Source of the DNA: Takakia lepidozioides
Lineage: Eukaryota > Streptophyta > Takakiopsida > Takakiales > Takakiaceae
Direction of reading: 5' to 3'
Length of the DNA stretch: 64,000 nucleotides
Assembly (NCBI GenBank): GCA_030704615.1
Contig: CM060732.1
Span: 1,488,001-1,552,000, forward strand
In this document: positions 32,471-45,149 of the stretch, in pieces
Layout of the letters: every line of letters begins with the position of its first letter
How positions within the stretch are numbered: the first letter of the stretch is position 1
The notes under the pieces: model-generated
The model's database searches: none
What the model saw: only the letters and a program-made list of their open reading frames with translations
What the model was told of the DNA's origin: nothing
Position numbers and translations under genes: made by a program

Positions 32471-33881
32471 AGCGCTTTGATGTACGTTCTGAGAGAGAGG
32501 TTCGGAGGACGTAGTCGATTTGATGGTGAGAAGGAGGCTCCATGGAGCGGAGCGGTAAACCTGAGATGGTAAACATTGCTGATGCTTGAGAGGTAGCAGG
32601 CAGACTTGGTGCATCTTTTGGCTGCCCGTGAGCAAGAACTTAGTACAGCTAAGGTACTTACTCTACTCTCTCCACCAAACGTTGGATCATTCATCGCCTT
32701 CCCCGAGATTGAGATGGATGGTATGTGGGAAAATTGTGAAACATGACCACACTTCAATGTTCCCACTGTGATTTATTTATTTCTGATGTACATTGATGTA
32801 GTTGAGCTTCACCAACACTCATCTGAATCAAGATTGTTGGTCATTATAGAGGGATCAATTGCAGGCTGAGATACGGCTTGCACGGAGTCTCATAGAGGAG
32901 CGTGAGTCTGACATTCTTGGTGTCCGCTGTATGAACGATAAGGTAGGCAATCTCCTTATGTTGAGGTTGAGATAAGATATCTTGCATTTGTACTTGGACT
33001 TTAGAGTTAAAATCTGTGCTGGTTGATGAGTTGAGACTAATTCTGCACATGTTTTTTCGAATTGCGGTACAGTATGTCAAAGTGAATGAAAGATTGCAGG
33101 CAATTTTGGATGAATGGAGCTCCCGCACAGCCAAGGTGGGCAGGTTGGTATGCCATGAGCCTTTCTGGTTGACATTGTTGAATAGTATACTCTAATGCCA
33201 AAGTTATACCAAGTCATAACCTACCACTGTGCACAAAGAAATGACTCCATACAGATTTGGAGGTGGCAAACCATATAGAATGTTTTAAGTGTATCCTTAC
33301 TCCATTCATCTTGCAAGCGCTTCTTGGAAAATTAGGATGGGGTTCCATATGGTCCACCTGCTGGATGTTTAACATTTCATGTGCCAAAGCAAGCTTCACA
33401 TTGTTCAAGTGGTGGCTCATGTGGCACCAATTATTTCCTAAGCAAGCAAGCATGTGTCAATCAAGACTAGGCTGTGGAGGCTTAACAAATATTAAATGAG
33501 GGGGAAGCCTCTTCTCCGAACAATTTGTGGGGCTTCTGGCATACGGAAGGACTCATCTGCCACTTCCCTGAAGTCCAGCTCTGGGTGGACAAATGCAGGC
33601 ATGTATTGAGTCAGATGAAGACATGGCTGAAAACACAAGAAGAACCTGTGATTTGATGCTGTCCTTAGTTCAATGTCTACATAACTAGCTCTGTTTGTGT
33701 AGCATTATTTTACACATCAACCTTAACCTATTTGGGCACAAATCAATTTCAGTTTTTGATTGTTTGGTATGGGTGGTGTCTGGAATTGCAGTTGGAGCTG
33801 GCTCTTCACGCGGAGCGCTTAACAAACATGGAGCTGCACAAAAATATCACTAAACTACGAACTACCGGAGATATAGCATAG
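32471..33881 (+). CDS. Coiled-coil protein, 3' exons of a host-like gene
   Basis: Four well-formed phase-0 exons join cleanly: 32600-32653 (ADLVHLLAAREQELSTAK), 32865-32942 (AEIRLARSLIEERESDILGV...), 33073-33135 (YVKVNERLQAILDEWSSRTA...) and 33792-33881, ending LRTTGDIA and TAG. Each has AG before and GT after (except the last). All lengths are multiples of three. A likely earlier exon is 32471-32554 (RERFGGRSRFDGEKEAPWSG). The product is strongly helical and charged, a coiled-coil protein. I do not recognise it. Exons further upstream (30900-32460) were not resolved. A partial inverted copy lies at 36561-36918. Confidence 0.6.
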
Positions 33882-33895
33882 CACAAAGAAAATAT

Positions 33896-33915
33896 GATCT
33901 GATCTGATCTGATCT
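33896..33915. repeat. GATCT microsatellite (4 units)
   Basis: Four perfect tandem GATCT units, just after the stop of the coiled-coil gene. Confidence 0.85.
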
Positions 33916-34129
33916 GAGCATTTGTGGTTAGCAAGATGTTAGGGCTAAGTAGAAGGTCATGAAGGTGTCGGTTTACTCCTTGTTTTGGATTCACAAAGCT
34001 ACTTCAAATGATTTACTCATCGACTTTGCTTGCCCCTGCATTATTATGAGATGCAGTTTCAAATCACACTCAATGAAACACTATTTGCTCACCAAGAGAT
34101 CTTTGGGGACACACAGACTGCAGTCAATA

Positions 34130-34742
34130 AGGAAGATGAAGGTGGTTGTTTGGGGTAACTGATGATGATGGGCATTCAGGTCTAAGTGCTGCAACTTGTG
34201 GCTGATGGCTGGTCGATTCCATGGGTATTATCGTAGTCACTAATTTGGGGCATCTTCACTTTAGGTCAATCATCCTTGGTGTGGCTATACTCTCGGTAGA
34301 TGGGCTGGTTGGTCTGCAGCAATTAACTATGAACTGAAGCAAGGGAGACTGATCCATGGGTTCTGTTTTGATTCCTTGAAGATGGGTTTCCATCTAGTGA
34401 GTGCAAGTGTGTACTTCACGAAAAAGTGTGGTGGGAATTCGAGCCTCTCTCTTGCCATTGCCTATAGCTCCAGTGAATGCCAAATTCAAGATAACGCACA
34501 CACAGGTAGAAACTAGAAAACACGATGTGTGGATGTAGTAGAGAGATTTGTTTTTTCTTTTTAACAAAAGAAAATATTGGCGTCGAGATGTGCGGGAAGG
34601 GGATTTCGACCCTTGCCCAATGTAGCTACAATGACAGCTCCTAACCACCGAACTACCCATGTTATTTCGTGAAAAAGGGGTCATGTTTTGTATTTAAAGT
34701 CATTTAGGGCCTGGGTTCTGGCCTACATGGGGCCCACTGGAC
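34130..34742. repeat. Left arm of a large inverted duplication
   Basis: 34130-34399 is the inverted match of 36561-36831, and 34402-34742 that of 35334-35687, both at high identity. The arm therefore totals 613 bp here but is split by 873 bp (35688-36560) on the right. The spacer between inner arms is about 590 bp. Confidence 0.85.
34600..34655 (-). ncRNA. tRNA-derived SINE-like promoter (left copy)
   Basis: On the minus strand an A-box-like TAGTTCGGTGG (34655-34645) is followed about 30 bases later by a B-box-like GGGTCGAAATCCC (34612-34600), and then by a T- and A-rich tail. This is the internal pol III promoter layout of tRNA-derived SINEs. The B box lacks one T of the consensus. Confidence 0.5.
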
Positions 34743-35333
34743 ACCCACCAACTTTCCATTGAATGTGGTTTTCTCCTACATATGATTTTGTTTGGGCCTC
34801 ATTCTTGTTGTGTAACCATTAGCACTCATCGTACTACACCCATGCAAATTAAAGATGGGATTTTTTAAAAAACAAAAAAAAAATGAAACTTTCAATGTTT
34901 GCTACTTTGGTCTACTTCACATGAAGAGTGTAGGAAGTTGAAAAGAAACTAAAGCTTGAGTACCCTCACGCTAGACTACATGTGGTTTGTGGTCTACATG
35001 ATTTTAGTTGGACTTCAAACTTTGCATGCACCCTATGCATGATGTCGTTAAGCTTGGGGAACAAGAACGGAGTGAAAAAAAAATCGCTTAGATCTCTAAC
35101 CATAGCACCTAATTATACTCTAGTTGTGGACGTTTATGGACCTTTTGTGGAACCTAAATGAACATTTTTGGACTTAAGTGAATACTTGTGGATAGGATAT
35201 ACACCATTGTGGACCTTTCAAGATTTTGGATTCTGCATGGAAAATAATGGAAATGGCTGGAAAACTTTAATGCCCACTTTGGACACTTTTGGAAGGCGAG
35301 GGTACTACCCGGGAGGCAGCGGGGACAAGGAGG

Positions 35334-36831
35334 GTCCAGTGGGCCCCACGTAGGCCAGAACCCAGGCCCTAAATGACTTTAAATACAAAACATGACCCCA
35401 TTTTCATGAAATATCATGGGTGGTTCAGTGGTTAGGAGTAGTCATTGGGAGGGTTTCACAGGGCAGGGGTCGTATTTCCCTTCCCGCTCCTACCCCTCAA
35501 CGCTATTACCTTTTTTTGTTTAAAAAGAAAAAAAAAAACAAATCTCTCTACCACATCCACACATCGTGTTTTCTAGTTTCTACCTGTGTGTGCCTTATCT
35601 TGAATTTGGCATTCACTGGAGCTATAGGCAATGGCAAGAGAGAGGCTCGAATTCCCACCACACTTTTTCGTGAAGCACACACTTGCAAATCTACATATAA
35701 GCCCCCCACCTCCCCTTGCTGCTCCCTCTCTCTCTCTAGAAAAACTGAGATTGAGGGTGACTGAGCGGGATAGGCACATGTAAACTAAGAGACTGAGAGG
35801 CTGAAACAAATATGCAGAAAAGAGACCCTACCGCGGGGCAAACAGTATGGTATTATTCTTCCTCCCATTAGTCGATGGTCTAATACATCCCACGGCCCAC
35901 GGCCCACACCACTCTGGTTGTACCCATATTCACCCTCTTCCCAACAACTGAATCGTGATCCCCATCAGCCATTCATGAACAGCAGCCTTGTCTTCAATCG
36001 AATGGCTTTATACTAATGAAACATCACAATATACTGTCCGTATATGGCGCCTTCCCTCATGACGCTGGCAGACTTCAGAGTTTAAATATTCCAAGACACC
36101 CAATCTACATGAGCTGCTGGTCATGAGGTCGAAATGAACTGAACCCCCACATCTGAAGCCATACCCAAATATGACACTGAAGCAGGACTGTAGGTTAGTT
36201 TTTCCACTATCTACTCATGGTTTAAAACTGAAAAATGCAGTAAGCAACAATTTGATAAGGAAATGAGCTGCCGCTGCTCATAGACAACGATCCTCAAATA
36301 CCAATTGCTACCTATGGTAGCTTTCCTGAGTCAACCGTGTAATCTCCCAAATCCCAATGCCAAAACCATGCAGCCAGTGCCCTAATGTCAACTGGAAATT
36401 AGTTTCACCATCTTGGCTCGTAATCAATCACTACAGGCTGCCGCAGCAACTAAGTATCAAGGATGAAAAGAAAAATTCTTTTGATTTTTTATTTATTTAT
36501 ATTATTCGCATTCATTCACCATAAATGCACAGTTGAGTATGATCAGATTTCAAAAAACATCACTAGATGGAAACCCATCTTCAAGGAATCAAAACATAAC
36601 CCATGGATCAGTCTTCCTTGCTTCAGTTCATAGTTGATTGCTGCAGACCAACCAGCCCATCTACCGAGAGTATAGCCGCACCAAGGATGATTGACCTAAA
36701 GTGAAGATGCCCCAAATTAGCGACTACGATAATACCCAAGGAATCGACCAGCCATCAGCCACAAGTTGCAGCACTTAGACCTGAATGCCCATCATCATCA
36801 GTTACCCCAAACAACCACCTTCATCTTCCTT
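35334..36831. repeat. Right arm of the inverted duplication (two parts)
   Basis: The parts 35334-35687 and 36561-36831 are inverted copies of 34402-34742 and 34130-34399. The 873 bases between them have no counterpart on the left: either an insertion here or a deletion there. No gene is seen in it. Confidence 0.8.
35421..35479 (+). ncRNA. tRNA-derived SINE-like promoter (right copy)
   Basis: The A-box-like TGGTTCAGTGG at 35421-35431 fits TRGYNNARNGG; a B-box-like GGGGTCGTATTTCC lies at 35466-35479. T7 and A-rich tracts follow near 35510-35540. This is the inverted counterpart of 34600-34655. Whether the SINE was duplicated with the arm or inserted twice cannot be told. Confidence 0.5.
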
Positions 36832-36844
36832 CAATAACAATTAT

Positions 36845-36918
36845 CATCTCAGGTTCACACCGCTCCATGGAGCCTCCTTCTCACCATCAAATTGACTACG
36901 TCCTCCAAACCTCTCTCA
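36845..36918 (-). repeat. Inverted partial copy of the coiled-coil gene
   Basis: On the minus strand this matches 32493-32567 (gene exon region) with few changes, including a synonymous TTC/TTT and an R-to-Q change. In this copy it is followed almost directly by the counterpart of 34130, so 32568-34129, which holds all the clear downstream exons, is missing. Confidence 0.75.
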
Positions 36919-37740
36919 ATCTTATCTCCCACTACAATGCCAAAGAAAAAAAGTCTAGATTGCCTGAAGCACCAAGTTTAAATCCTATCCAACATCTACC
37001 CTGCTGCCGCCAAAGCTTCCCACCATGCCTGGGATTCTTCGCCTCCATATCTAGAAAGCTGTAGAAGCTGCGAAGAATCAAACTTATCTCATAACTCAGC
37101 CGAAACTACATAAAAGCTGCGAGCTGCCAGGCATCAATTGCATACCAGTCCATTGCTTACATCAAACCTGGATTTTGTTGCATGTCACCCCAGTCCCCCT
37201 TTCCAATAAGACAGGCCCTGCAGCAAATGATGACCTGAGAGGCAAAGCTCTTTGTTGGTACAATTGTGTGAACCAACAATGTAGCTACACCCAAGTGGGG
37301 CTTGAACCCACTCGCATGCCCAACTATTTCCAGCTTGCATGTGGGTGAAAGGTGCACGGGGCAAACTGCAAGTACTATGGCCTACTGCTCGCCAAGGCCA
37401 TGGTACTTGCCCCCCCTATAACATGCAAAGTATGGATGCAATGGATGCAAGACCGAGTAAATGGATGCAATGGAAATGCCCACCCCCCCAAAATCCCCAC
37501 AATGCAGAATGTATGCAAGGAACGTCTTGTATCTTATGTAGCTAGTCGTTGCCAGAATCCAAAGCTGCAATTGCAGCCCTTATCCCTTCTTCAGCATATT
37601 CAGGCAATTTGTAAACCGGATCATTCCCTACAACCCTGTAGTCGCATGGCAGCATAGGAAACTTGATGGCATGCACATGTTCAGAGTGCAGAAAGACCAC
37701 TTGTGATTTTTTCAGAAATACATACGTGTCTTCCGCTCTC
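36919..37740. other. No gene recognised; tRNA-like B box on minus strand
   Basis: A minus-strand GGGTTCAAGCCCC (37309-37297) resembles a tRNA B box, and GTAGCTACA nearby also occurs in the SINE-like copy near 34622. No convincing A box is found. No coding sequence is seen. Confidence 0.35.
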
Positions 37741-37742
37741 CC

Positions 37743-40634
37743 TCACTTCTGGTAATACTTTCCTGCAATTACCATGTCTCCTTCTACAAACGAAGTGCCC
37801 CATGCATCAGTGAATGGCTTCTTCACTGCATGGAGAGCCCGACTACAACAAATGATGTAAAAGTCTACCTGTTCATCATTGTTTTCCTCAACATTGACTG
37901 CGAAATTGTCTCCAATTTCAATGAGGGATGCCAAATAATCACCATTGATGCCAAACTGGTCCCAATCCTCATCTGCATCTTTCTCCATGGCATGAGCTGA
38001 GTCAATACAGAAACAATAGAAGCAAGCCAACCCTTTTATCATGAGTTTGTTAGTATCGCGACTGGCAACAGATCTGACTGAATGTAGTTTCTTGATTCCC
38101 TTGATAACATCACAGTCATGCAGTGAACGACGGTTGATATCCTCTTCCTTTACATCCCAGAAAACTCGACGGACATCAGATCTCTGCCAGTAGGAAGACT
38201 CTGGTCTTGAGGACAACCGTTCTCTCAAAAATCTTACAACATCCTCCGCATTTTGCAGCTTCGGGGCCGAGACATCTAGCTGTGCAGTACGTATCTTTTG
38301 ACAACTGCACCCGCTCCATCATGAGGGCATGCCCTGTACCAAAGAAGCTCCAAAGCAAAGTGCAACCCCCCGTGAGATGAGGGTACCTGCTGACAAAATA
38401 CCATGGCACTTTGGACTTGAATTGCCATCACTCCATATCCAATGTTGTGATGGACGAAACAAGGTAGTGGTCACATGCTGCCAATGCAGCTGCAAGCAAT
38501 GTTGAACAAAGTAGTTGTCATGTGTTTTGTCGTCCGAGATAAAGAAATGGTACTCCATCAAGCTATCAGAGCCAAGGCCACTCAAATTTGGGTTAGGATT
38601 TCAACGCCAGGTTATTAAGACCAAGATTGTAATCTGGTAAGAATGCCAGTGCATGCTTTGCACTTCCTTCTGAATTTCAAAACTGTAATTTTCCGCAAAA
38701 TCGACCACTGAAACCAACACGTCAGCAGGAAAATTCTTCAAGCACTCCCTGAACTGTCTGTCTTCCCACTGAGCAACAAAATTATGACGAATGAAGAACT
38801 GAAGTTTAGGCTTCAAATACCGAATAAGCTCGTGAGGTGGAGTCCGCTTGTAGAGGAGGGTGAGTTTCTTTCTTTCTTCTCCTTTCTTTGTCAAGATTGT
38901 TTGTAAAGAGAAGTGCCTCCACTGCACTAGGTGCTCTGATGAATCATCATCCTCAAGAGGGCACAGAGATAGTTTTCAACACCACAAGCTTGGCACTCTC
39001 CATACATGCACTCTTTCCTGTGCCAATCACTATACTCATCTTTTGGGCATACCACTGACTCCCACATATGAGTAACCCTTGAAAAAGTATATAGAGCACC
39101 TCTGCAGCCCTGTACAACATCCGGCTGACATATATATTCACATTCACAATCACATGATCCATTACAATGGATACCTGACTTGGCTCGCATGTTGTTGAAG
39201 CCCACTCGCAACTCTTCCATTTCCACATGATAAATGCAGCAACACACATTCCTGTTTTTCATTCTCTTTACAAAGAATGGTTTTAATGCATCAAATGACC
39301 GGCTTCCAATTATGATGTCAGGGTGTGCTCTTTGGAATCGTAAAAAGAACTCCATCTGCACAAGAAAGGCACCTGTCAATCCCAAAATGTCATGAAAAAC
39401 ATTCTTACAACGAGCTAGCAGAGTATTAAACTGTATATGCACTAAGACAGTATTGTCTACTAGTCCACAACATGTCCTACTATCCACAGAAGTCTATGGT
39501 GAGTCCATGAATAGCGGCATGGTCAGCACAGAGTAACTCGCAAGTCCACAAACCAGTCATTGTTTCCACAAGACTTCACAAATAATCCACAACATTTCGC
39601 TGCAATTGCAACCGACAAACAAATCATGGACTGGCACTCCACAACCTGACATTGAATCCAGGGGACTCCACATTCAACCCACAAGACTCCACATTTCCAA
39701 TGTACCTTGCTGTAGAGCTCATGGGATGTCCATGGCTCAACCTCCGAGCATTCCATAAGAACATAGACAATTCAAAGACATTTCACATACAGTGAGAAGA
39801 CATGTAGAGTTGTACCTGAGGCTCCATCAAGTAGTGTGTAGGCTTTACATCGTACTGAAACGCAGCGAGACGCTTCCGAGTGACATCTTTTGCATTAGGA
39901 CTGACTCGTGTTTGGGACACCCACCAAGAGACCACAACATCCCTCGTTGCAACTGAAATTGTATCACGTCTCGTCTTCCTTATAGACAAACTCCACATGA
40001 ATCCTTCGCGAGCAGATGCCATATCCTCGCGGCGTGCTACTGCCGCGCTTATATTATGGGGATGAACACCTAACAGAGATGCCGTAGATCTATACGAGGA
40101 ACCACACCCATTGTTAACCACTGCTGTTAGTAGCGCATGCTTGCTCGCTAATTTGCCTGCGGAGTTAGGGTTTTTAATCTCAGCCAGCGATTTTGTCAGT
40201 CCATCGATGATCTGTTGTTGAGCAATAATGGTCTTTCCATCTTGCAAAGCAAATGGCATCACAGGGATGAGTGAAGTGTGCGAAATGACCTTCTCCATGA
40301 TGTGTCGTTTGCTTGAAGGTCCCGGGAACACTTTCAAAGTGTTACAAATGCATGTCACAATCGTATGGCAGGCCCTTCTAATCTCTCGATCCCTTACAAC
40401 TTCCTCCGTGTTTTGCTCCAAGTCACCTACAGTGTGCGAAACATTCTGGGCATGTGACTCTTTGTTCCTCGCTCTAGATCGGCGGACGCGTTCAAGTACC
40501 TCATCTCTCAATGCGCGTCTAGCCCTTTCTCTAGGCCCAGGTCTCGTGTGCGCAGAAGTGAAGGACTTAGAAAACATACAATGAAGGGACAAATTAGGTT
40601 TAAAACATTCTACACTACTTAGCAAACAATGCAC
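37743..40634 (-). pseudogene. DDE-type transposase-like gene, broken, two or more exons
   Basis: Exon 1 (to 39816; donor CAG|GTACAA) encodes a basic N-terminus (RERARRALRDEVLERVRRSR), a helix-turn-helix-like part (STASLLGVHPHNISAAVARR) and WWVSQTRVSPNAKDVTRKRL. Exon 2 begins at 39355 after TGCAG (MEFFLRFQRAHPD, SFDALKPFFVKRMKNRNVCC) and carries a Cys-rich region. Then come VSVVDFAENYSFEIQKEVQ, FFISDDKTHDNYFVQHC, WIWSDG and FVSRYPHLTGGC: acidic residues spaced like a DDE nuclease. Lesions: a frameshift near 38965, an in-frame TGA at about 38601, and frameshifts near 38400 and 38310. The C-terminus ends at 37743. The family recurs in plants and some animals as uncharacterised transposon-like proteins. 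The start near 40577 or 40634 is unsure. Confidence 0.7.
39356..39815 (-). other. Intron of the transposase gene, TCCAC/TCCAT-rich
   Basis: The borders GTACAA ... TGTGCAG give a phase-0 join (EPQ | MEF). The plus-strand text is full of TCCACA/GTCCAT words (39480-39760), like 29645-29850. Confidence 0.6.
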
Positions 40635-40639
40635 GAACG

Positions 40640-42530
40640 AAGATATTCAGTTTAGGGAGGCAAAGCATTTGTTGCAAGAGCTGAATGCCCGTGATAGCCA
40701 AATCTCAAGCCCATCATGTTGATGCGAATGAAAATGTCCATGCACAGGGCCATCTTGGAGACTCCACCAACCACCAACGTGCAAGTAAGTTTTAGGGTCT
40801 CCCCCACCAACTCTCACACACAACACCCAATCATCAAAAACTGAGCTCGTCATTTCCACACACACACGGGCACCATCTGCACGCCCCATGGATGTATATA
40901 TTCTGAAACGTTATGCAAAAGGATATCGCCATGCATGGGGCCTGGTCTACGCAGAACTACAACAAAGGCTCAACTACGAGAGCTCCTATTCTGTCAGTTA
41001 CCAACGCAATTCCATCAGCGACAAAGGTCAACGAAGGTGAACAAAAATATTTCAATCTGCCCAACGAACTTGCCCAAGAAAAAATAAATTTTAGAGTTTG
41101 AAATTGAATAAAAGATCACATTCCAAAAAGCCAAAAGTACCTTATACAAGGACAGAAGAGCTACCTTCGTTCAACTTAGGTCCAACAAATATATATATTT
41201 TTCACCAGCATCATTGGACATTTCCGTAACATACGATAATCCAAGCTAGAGATTAAAACGACTAAAAAACATGCAGATTTTTTCCACGTTCGTGCAAAAT
41301 TCTTCCACATTAAAAGTCCATATCTCATGTTTTTTTTTTTTTTTTTTTTTTTTCTCCCAACATCCATTTATTTCGTTTTAACCTTTATGTTCTCCCGCTC
41401 AGCCTCCACCTTCGGCAGTCAAAGGTGCATGTCAGTACAATGTTGATTTTTTATTTTTTATTTTTTATTTTTTCGTATTTTATTTTTACCTCTGTATTTT
41501 CCCGCTCAGACTCCACTGGCAGCAAAAGGTGGCATGTCAGTACAGCCCCGTGTCATTTTTCATCATTGTTTCTCACAAATCCAAGCATACAATTACAGGC
41601 AGCCCAAGAAAAAATATTATATTGCCATGTGGCCGTCGTTTGCGCATCCACGTCACACTAATGTCTGATGGCTGATAGAATAGCAAACCCCCTCAACTAC
41701 AAATGTCGGCTTGGAGTGGAAAGGCGTACTGGAATGAGAGCCACACACATTCAAACTATTCACTGCAAAGCTCAAAACTTCAAGTTCTACATCCTCAGAG
41801 CTTAGGTATTCGTAGTCACTACCATAGATTCTCATTGCAAATAACCACACAGCTCACCGAAACACAGAAGCGTCCACGATTAGAGAAACAGGAAGACGAC
41901 AGTGCAAGTGTGCGCGCAAATCGCGATAGGCAGAACATTTTCAAAATTGGGTTTTGCACGAAATACGAAAAATAAAATATAAAAATTGAAAAATTGAAAA
42001 CCGACACGTCATTGCCTATGTGACATGTGTGTGTGTAGTTGTACAACGGTTTTTCAACAAACTAGTCCATTTGACACCTGGCACTTTTGGAATAATTGAT
42101 TCTACGCCTCTTTAGAAAAGGGTGATACCCCAAAAAGCCACAAATGAAGATAGTATAGACTAGGCTAAATTGCCCTATTTTTCAAGCATAAAAAAGTCCA
42201 TAGTTATTAATTCCCGATGCTATTTGTCCATATGAAAATGGCTTTGAGTTGGTTTCAAAAATGGCACCCCTAGGATGTTTTCCTTTGCATCTTTGCATGA
42301 GTGTACATTATGTTTATTTAGTCCATAGCATTTTGTACTGTAACATCTGCAATCCACAATTTTCTACTTTGAAAGTCCATAGCTCTCCATAAGGAGGCTT
42401 TTTTCTTAATCTAACAATTGGTACATATTTCTATGGTGGTTAAGAATCTTCCACCATATAAAATTAGGTGAACTATTGAGTTGCTAAGAAATTATAAGTG
42501 AAACCATGGAAGGAGGTCATTGCAGAAACT
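40640..42530. other. AT-rich stretch without a recognised gene
   Basis: It contains a T24 run (41330-41353) and ATTTTTT repeats at 41443-41475. Short frames show no domain. Confidence 0.5.
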
Positions 42531-42536
42531 GCCATG

Positions 42537-45122
42537 TTACACAGAAACTGGGACACCCAATCCTGCAAATACCAGCGCATCAACAACCGGAACATTCACC
42601 ATACTAGGGGCTACATGAGCATGAGCAATGGGGGGGGCGACATACTTCGTAATAGCCCTTAAACTTTGAACAGGCATGGTCACACCCTGCATACCACCTG
42701 ATGATACATTCGCAGCATGAGAGGGAAAATGGGTGGTGTACCTGGGAACACCACCCGACAACGTCCGGGGAGAACCGGCAGCCAGTTACATGCTAGCCGA
42801 CTGAATTCCAGAATTTCCGAATGAAATATGAAACCTCAGGAAATGGATCCGAGGGAAAAAATGGCCTAAGTGGAAATCAACCGGGTGCCCTACTTTTAGG
42901 AAGGATATTTGCCTTTCCATTTCATTACAGACAGGAAATCTGCCTTAGTTGGCAAGGCCTGGACGGATTCCGGCCCTTCTTATATTACAAAAAATGGAAA
43001 TGGCCGTCTAAGTCCACCACATGGCAGAAATCCAACGTGCCAGGCCGGGTTACATCCAAGGAAGGGCGTTTAGGTGAAAAAATATTGAACTCAAAGAGGG
43101 CGGGCCCGCGGGCAAACCCTACTAAGTCTGGACGTTGCTCTGGCAGCCCCAGCCCCCTGCTTGCACTCGCTGCCTGCTATCACAGCTCACCTGTCCACGC
43201 GGGTTCAATTCTTGGCCTCCATGTGGTTTGAAGGCATTGTGGTTTGAAGGCATTGACAGGTCCAACTTCTATAAGGATACAATGTTCTTCACTTGTTTGA
43301 ATTGCTTAAAACTGGTTGTGATTATTTATTATTATTATTATTTACTTATTGTTGTGCATTTGACACTTGTGTTGTCAACCAGTTGATATTTATAAGGGCC
43401 GAATTTATAGCTGAACACAAAATAAATCATTAGGAATATTACCGGTTGTAAAGAAATTATCTCGGAAATTGACCGGGTATAGTTACCACTAAGGGGCAGC
43501 AACCGACTGCCCAACCCACTTAGCCGATTGCTGCTGGGACTGAGCGGCTACTGGCTGGTTCAACTGAAATTATTTCCCGGACGCTGCCACCCGAAGAAAA
43601 ATTCCATGATGTCTGGATGGGACCAGGTATGGCAGCCATTTGTTGAGCAAAGGCTGCGTGCTGCTGCAGATAGATCAACATTAAGTGCAGCAAGACTAGA
43701 TTCAGGCACATCCGAAACAACACTACGAGTGGAATCCAGTCCAAAGATGGTCTCATTAACTCCAGCAACAAGGCTCGGGGATGATTGGACCAAAGCAGCC
43801 CCAGGTGGCGACTCAATGTCCAAAGTACCTGTGGAACCACTCAATGCCGGGGCCGGGGAAGGCATGACAGTCGGATTACAAGTTAGCACAAGGGAAGGGG
43901 GACGAATGCATGGGCTCAACATGTCCGACCGCCGAGGTGGGCGACCGTGTCACCTGACCATCAGATACCTCATTCCGGAATTGCATGTTGGGACTAGACA
44001 AACTCGTGTCAGAGGGAGTCCCGAGATCATCTGGATCCTCCAAAACAACTAAACTAGAAGGAATTTCAATTACAGAATCCATGTCAACATGACGCTCTCG
44101 GCCAGAGCGAAGCCACGGCCTAGGACTACGATCAAGCATAAACAATATTGATAACAACAAGTATAATCACCAAGAATTACCTTCACACAGACATCAGGTG
44201 AAGATTGGCCCTTCGCCAAGGCTGGTGCACAGGGCCGGGAGTCCCTTAGAACAAGAAACGACGCGCAACACGTCGTGGGAGTCTAACTCATGAACAGAAA
44301 GAGCCAGCCAGTCCCAAGCCCTTGCGGTCTTGATCCAAAAAGCAACGCGGATGGTGGGCGCGTCTTCCCACGTCCATGATAACACCGAGCGATCAGGCTG
44401 TCAAGCGGCTCAAGAACCCTCGGACGCACCACCCTCTGATCTTAGTAGGGACCCGACAAAATAATCACGTCAGAGGCCTGTCGGCCAAGTAAACCGTCAC
44501 CCGATAGCCCGTCAATTAGGTCTGAGGAGGTGGGTCTAGCTCTACACGTCTGATGATGGAAACGAAGTAGCCTTAAGATCAAAGCACCCCGAGCCCCTAA
44601 GAACCAAGAAAACTAGGTATCCTCCACTATGTTAGAAACAAGCCAGTCCTGTAAAGTTCGTTCTGCAGACAATGGAAGATGAAGGCCCAAGTCCATCCAA
44701 GACAGAGTATTATGATGAAGAAGCCGAGTCTTGAGGACTCCATGAGACAACCGCTCAGAGTTTCGCAAGTCAACAACTTGCCGAGTCAGATAACGAGCAT
44801 GCACTACAACTAGAACATGATCAGAACCAGGACGAGTTAGAACCGATTCGTGATGCTCGGTGAGGCAGCACGCATCAAGCACAACGGCCCTTTCTACTTT
44901 GTCAAACCAAAAACGATAAGTGGAAAACAATTCACATAAAAAAGCATCAAACTCCTGAGACCTCTCTATGTCCCTTTCAAGCTCGTGCTCACGCCGCTGA
45001 GGATCCAGATAGTCAGGCCCTGGGTCATAAAAGTTGTCAAAATTATAGTACTCCGGGTCACAACTGTCTAAAGAACTGGGCGAACGCTCGCTCTGCGACT
45101 TCCAAGCGTCCGCCGCTAACAC
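42537..45122 (-). pseudogene. Unclear minus-strand ORF cluster, possible LINE remnants
   Basis: The frame 45122-44613 (169 residues) has acidic text, then FWFDKVERAVVLDACCLTEH and LTRPGSDHVLVVV. The G-S-D-H block resembles the S-D-H motif that closes apurinic-type endonucleases of LINEs. Further frames at 44385-44194 (VAFWIKTARAWDWLALS), 44160-43876 and 43922-43520 (Pro/Ser-rich) could be LINE ORF1 text. The order (endonuclease-like before ORF1-like) does not fit one LINE, so two fragments or another gene are possible. Tentative. Confidence 0.3.
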
Positions 45123-45149
45123 ATTACTATAATCACTAGTGCTAGGTCA

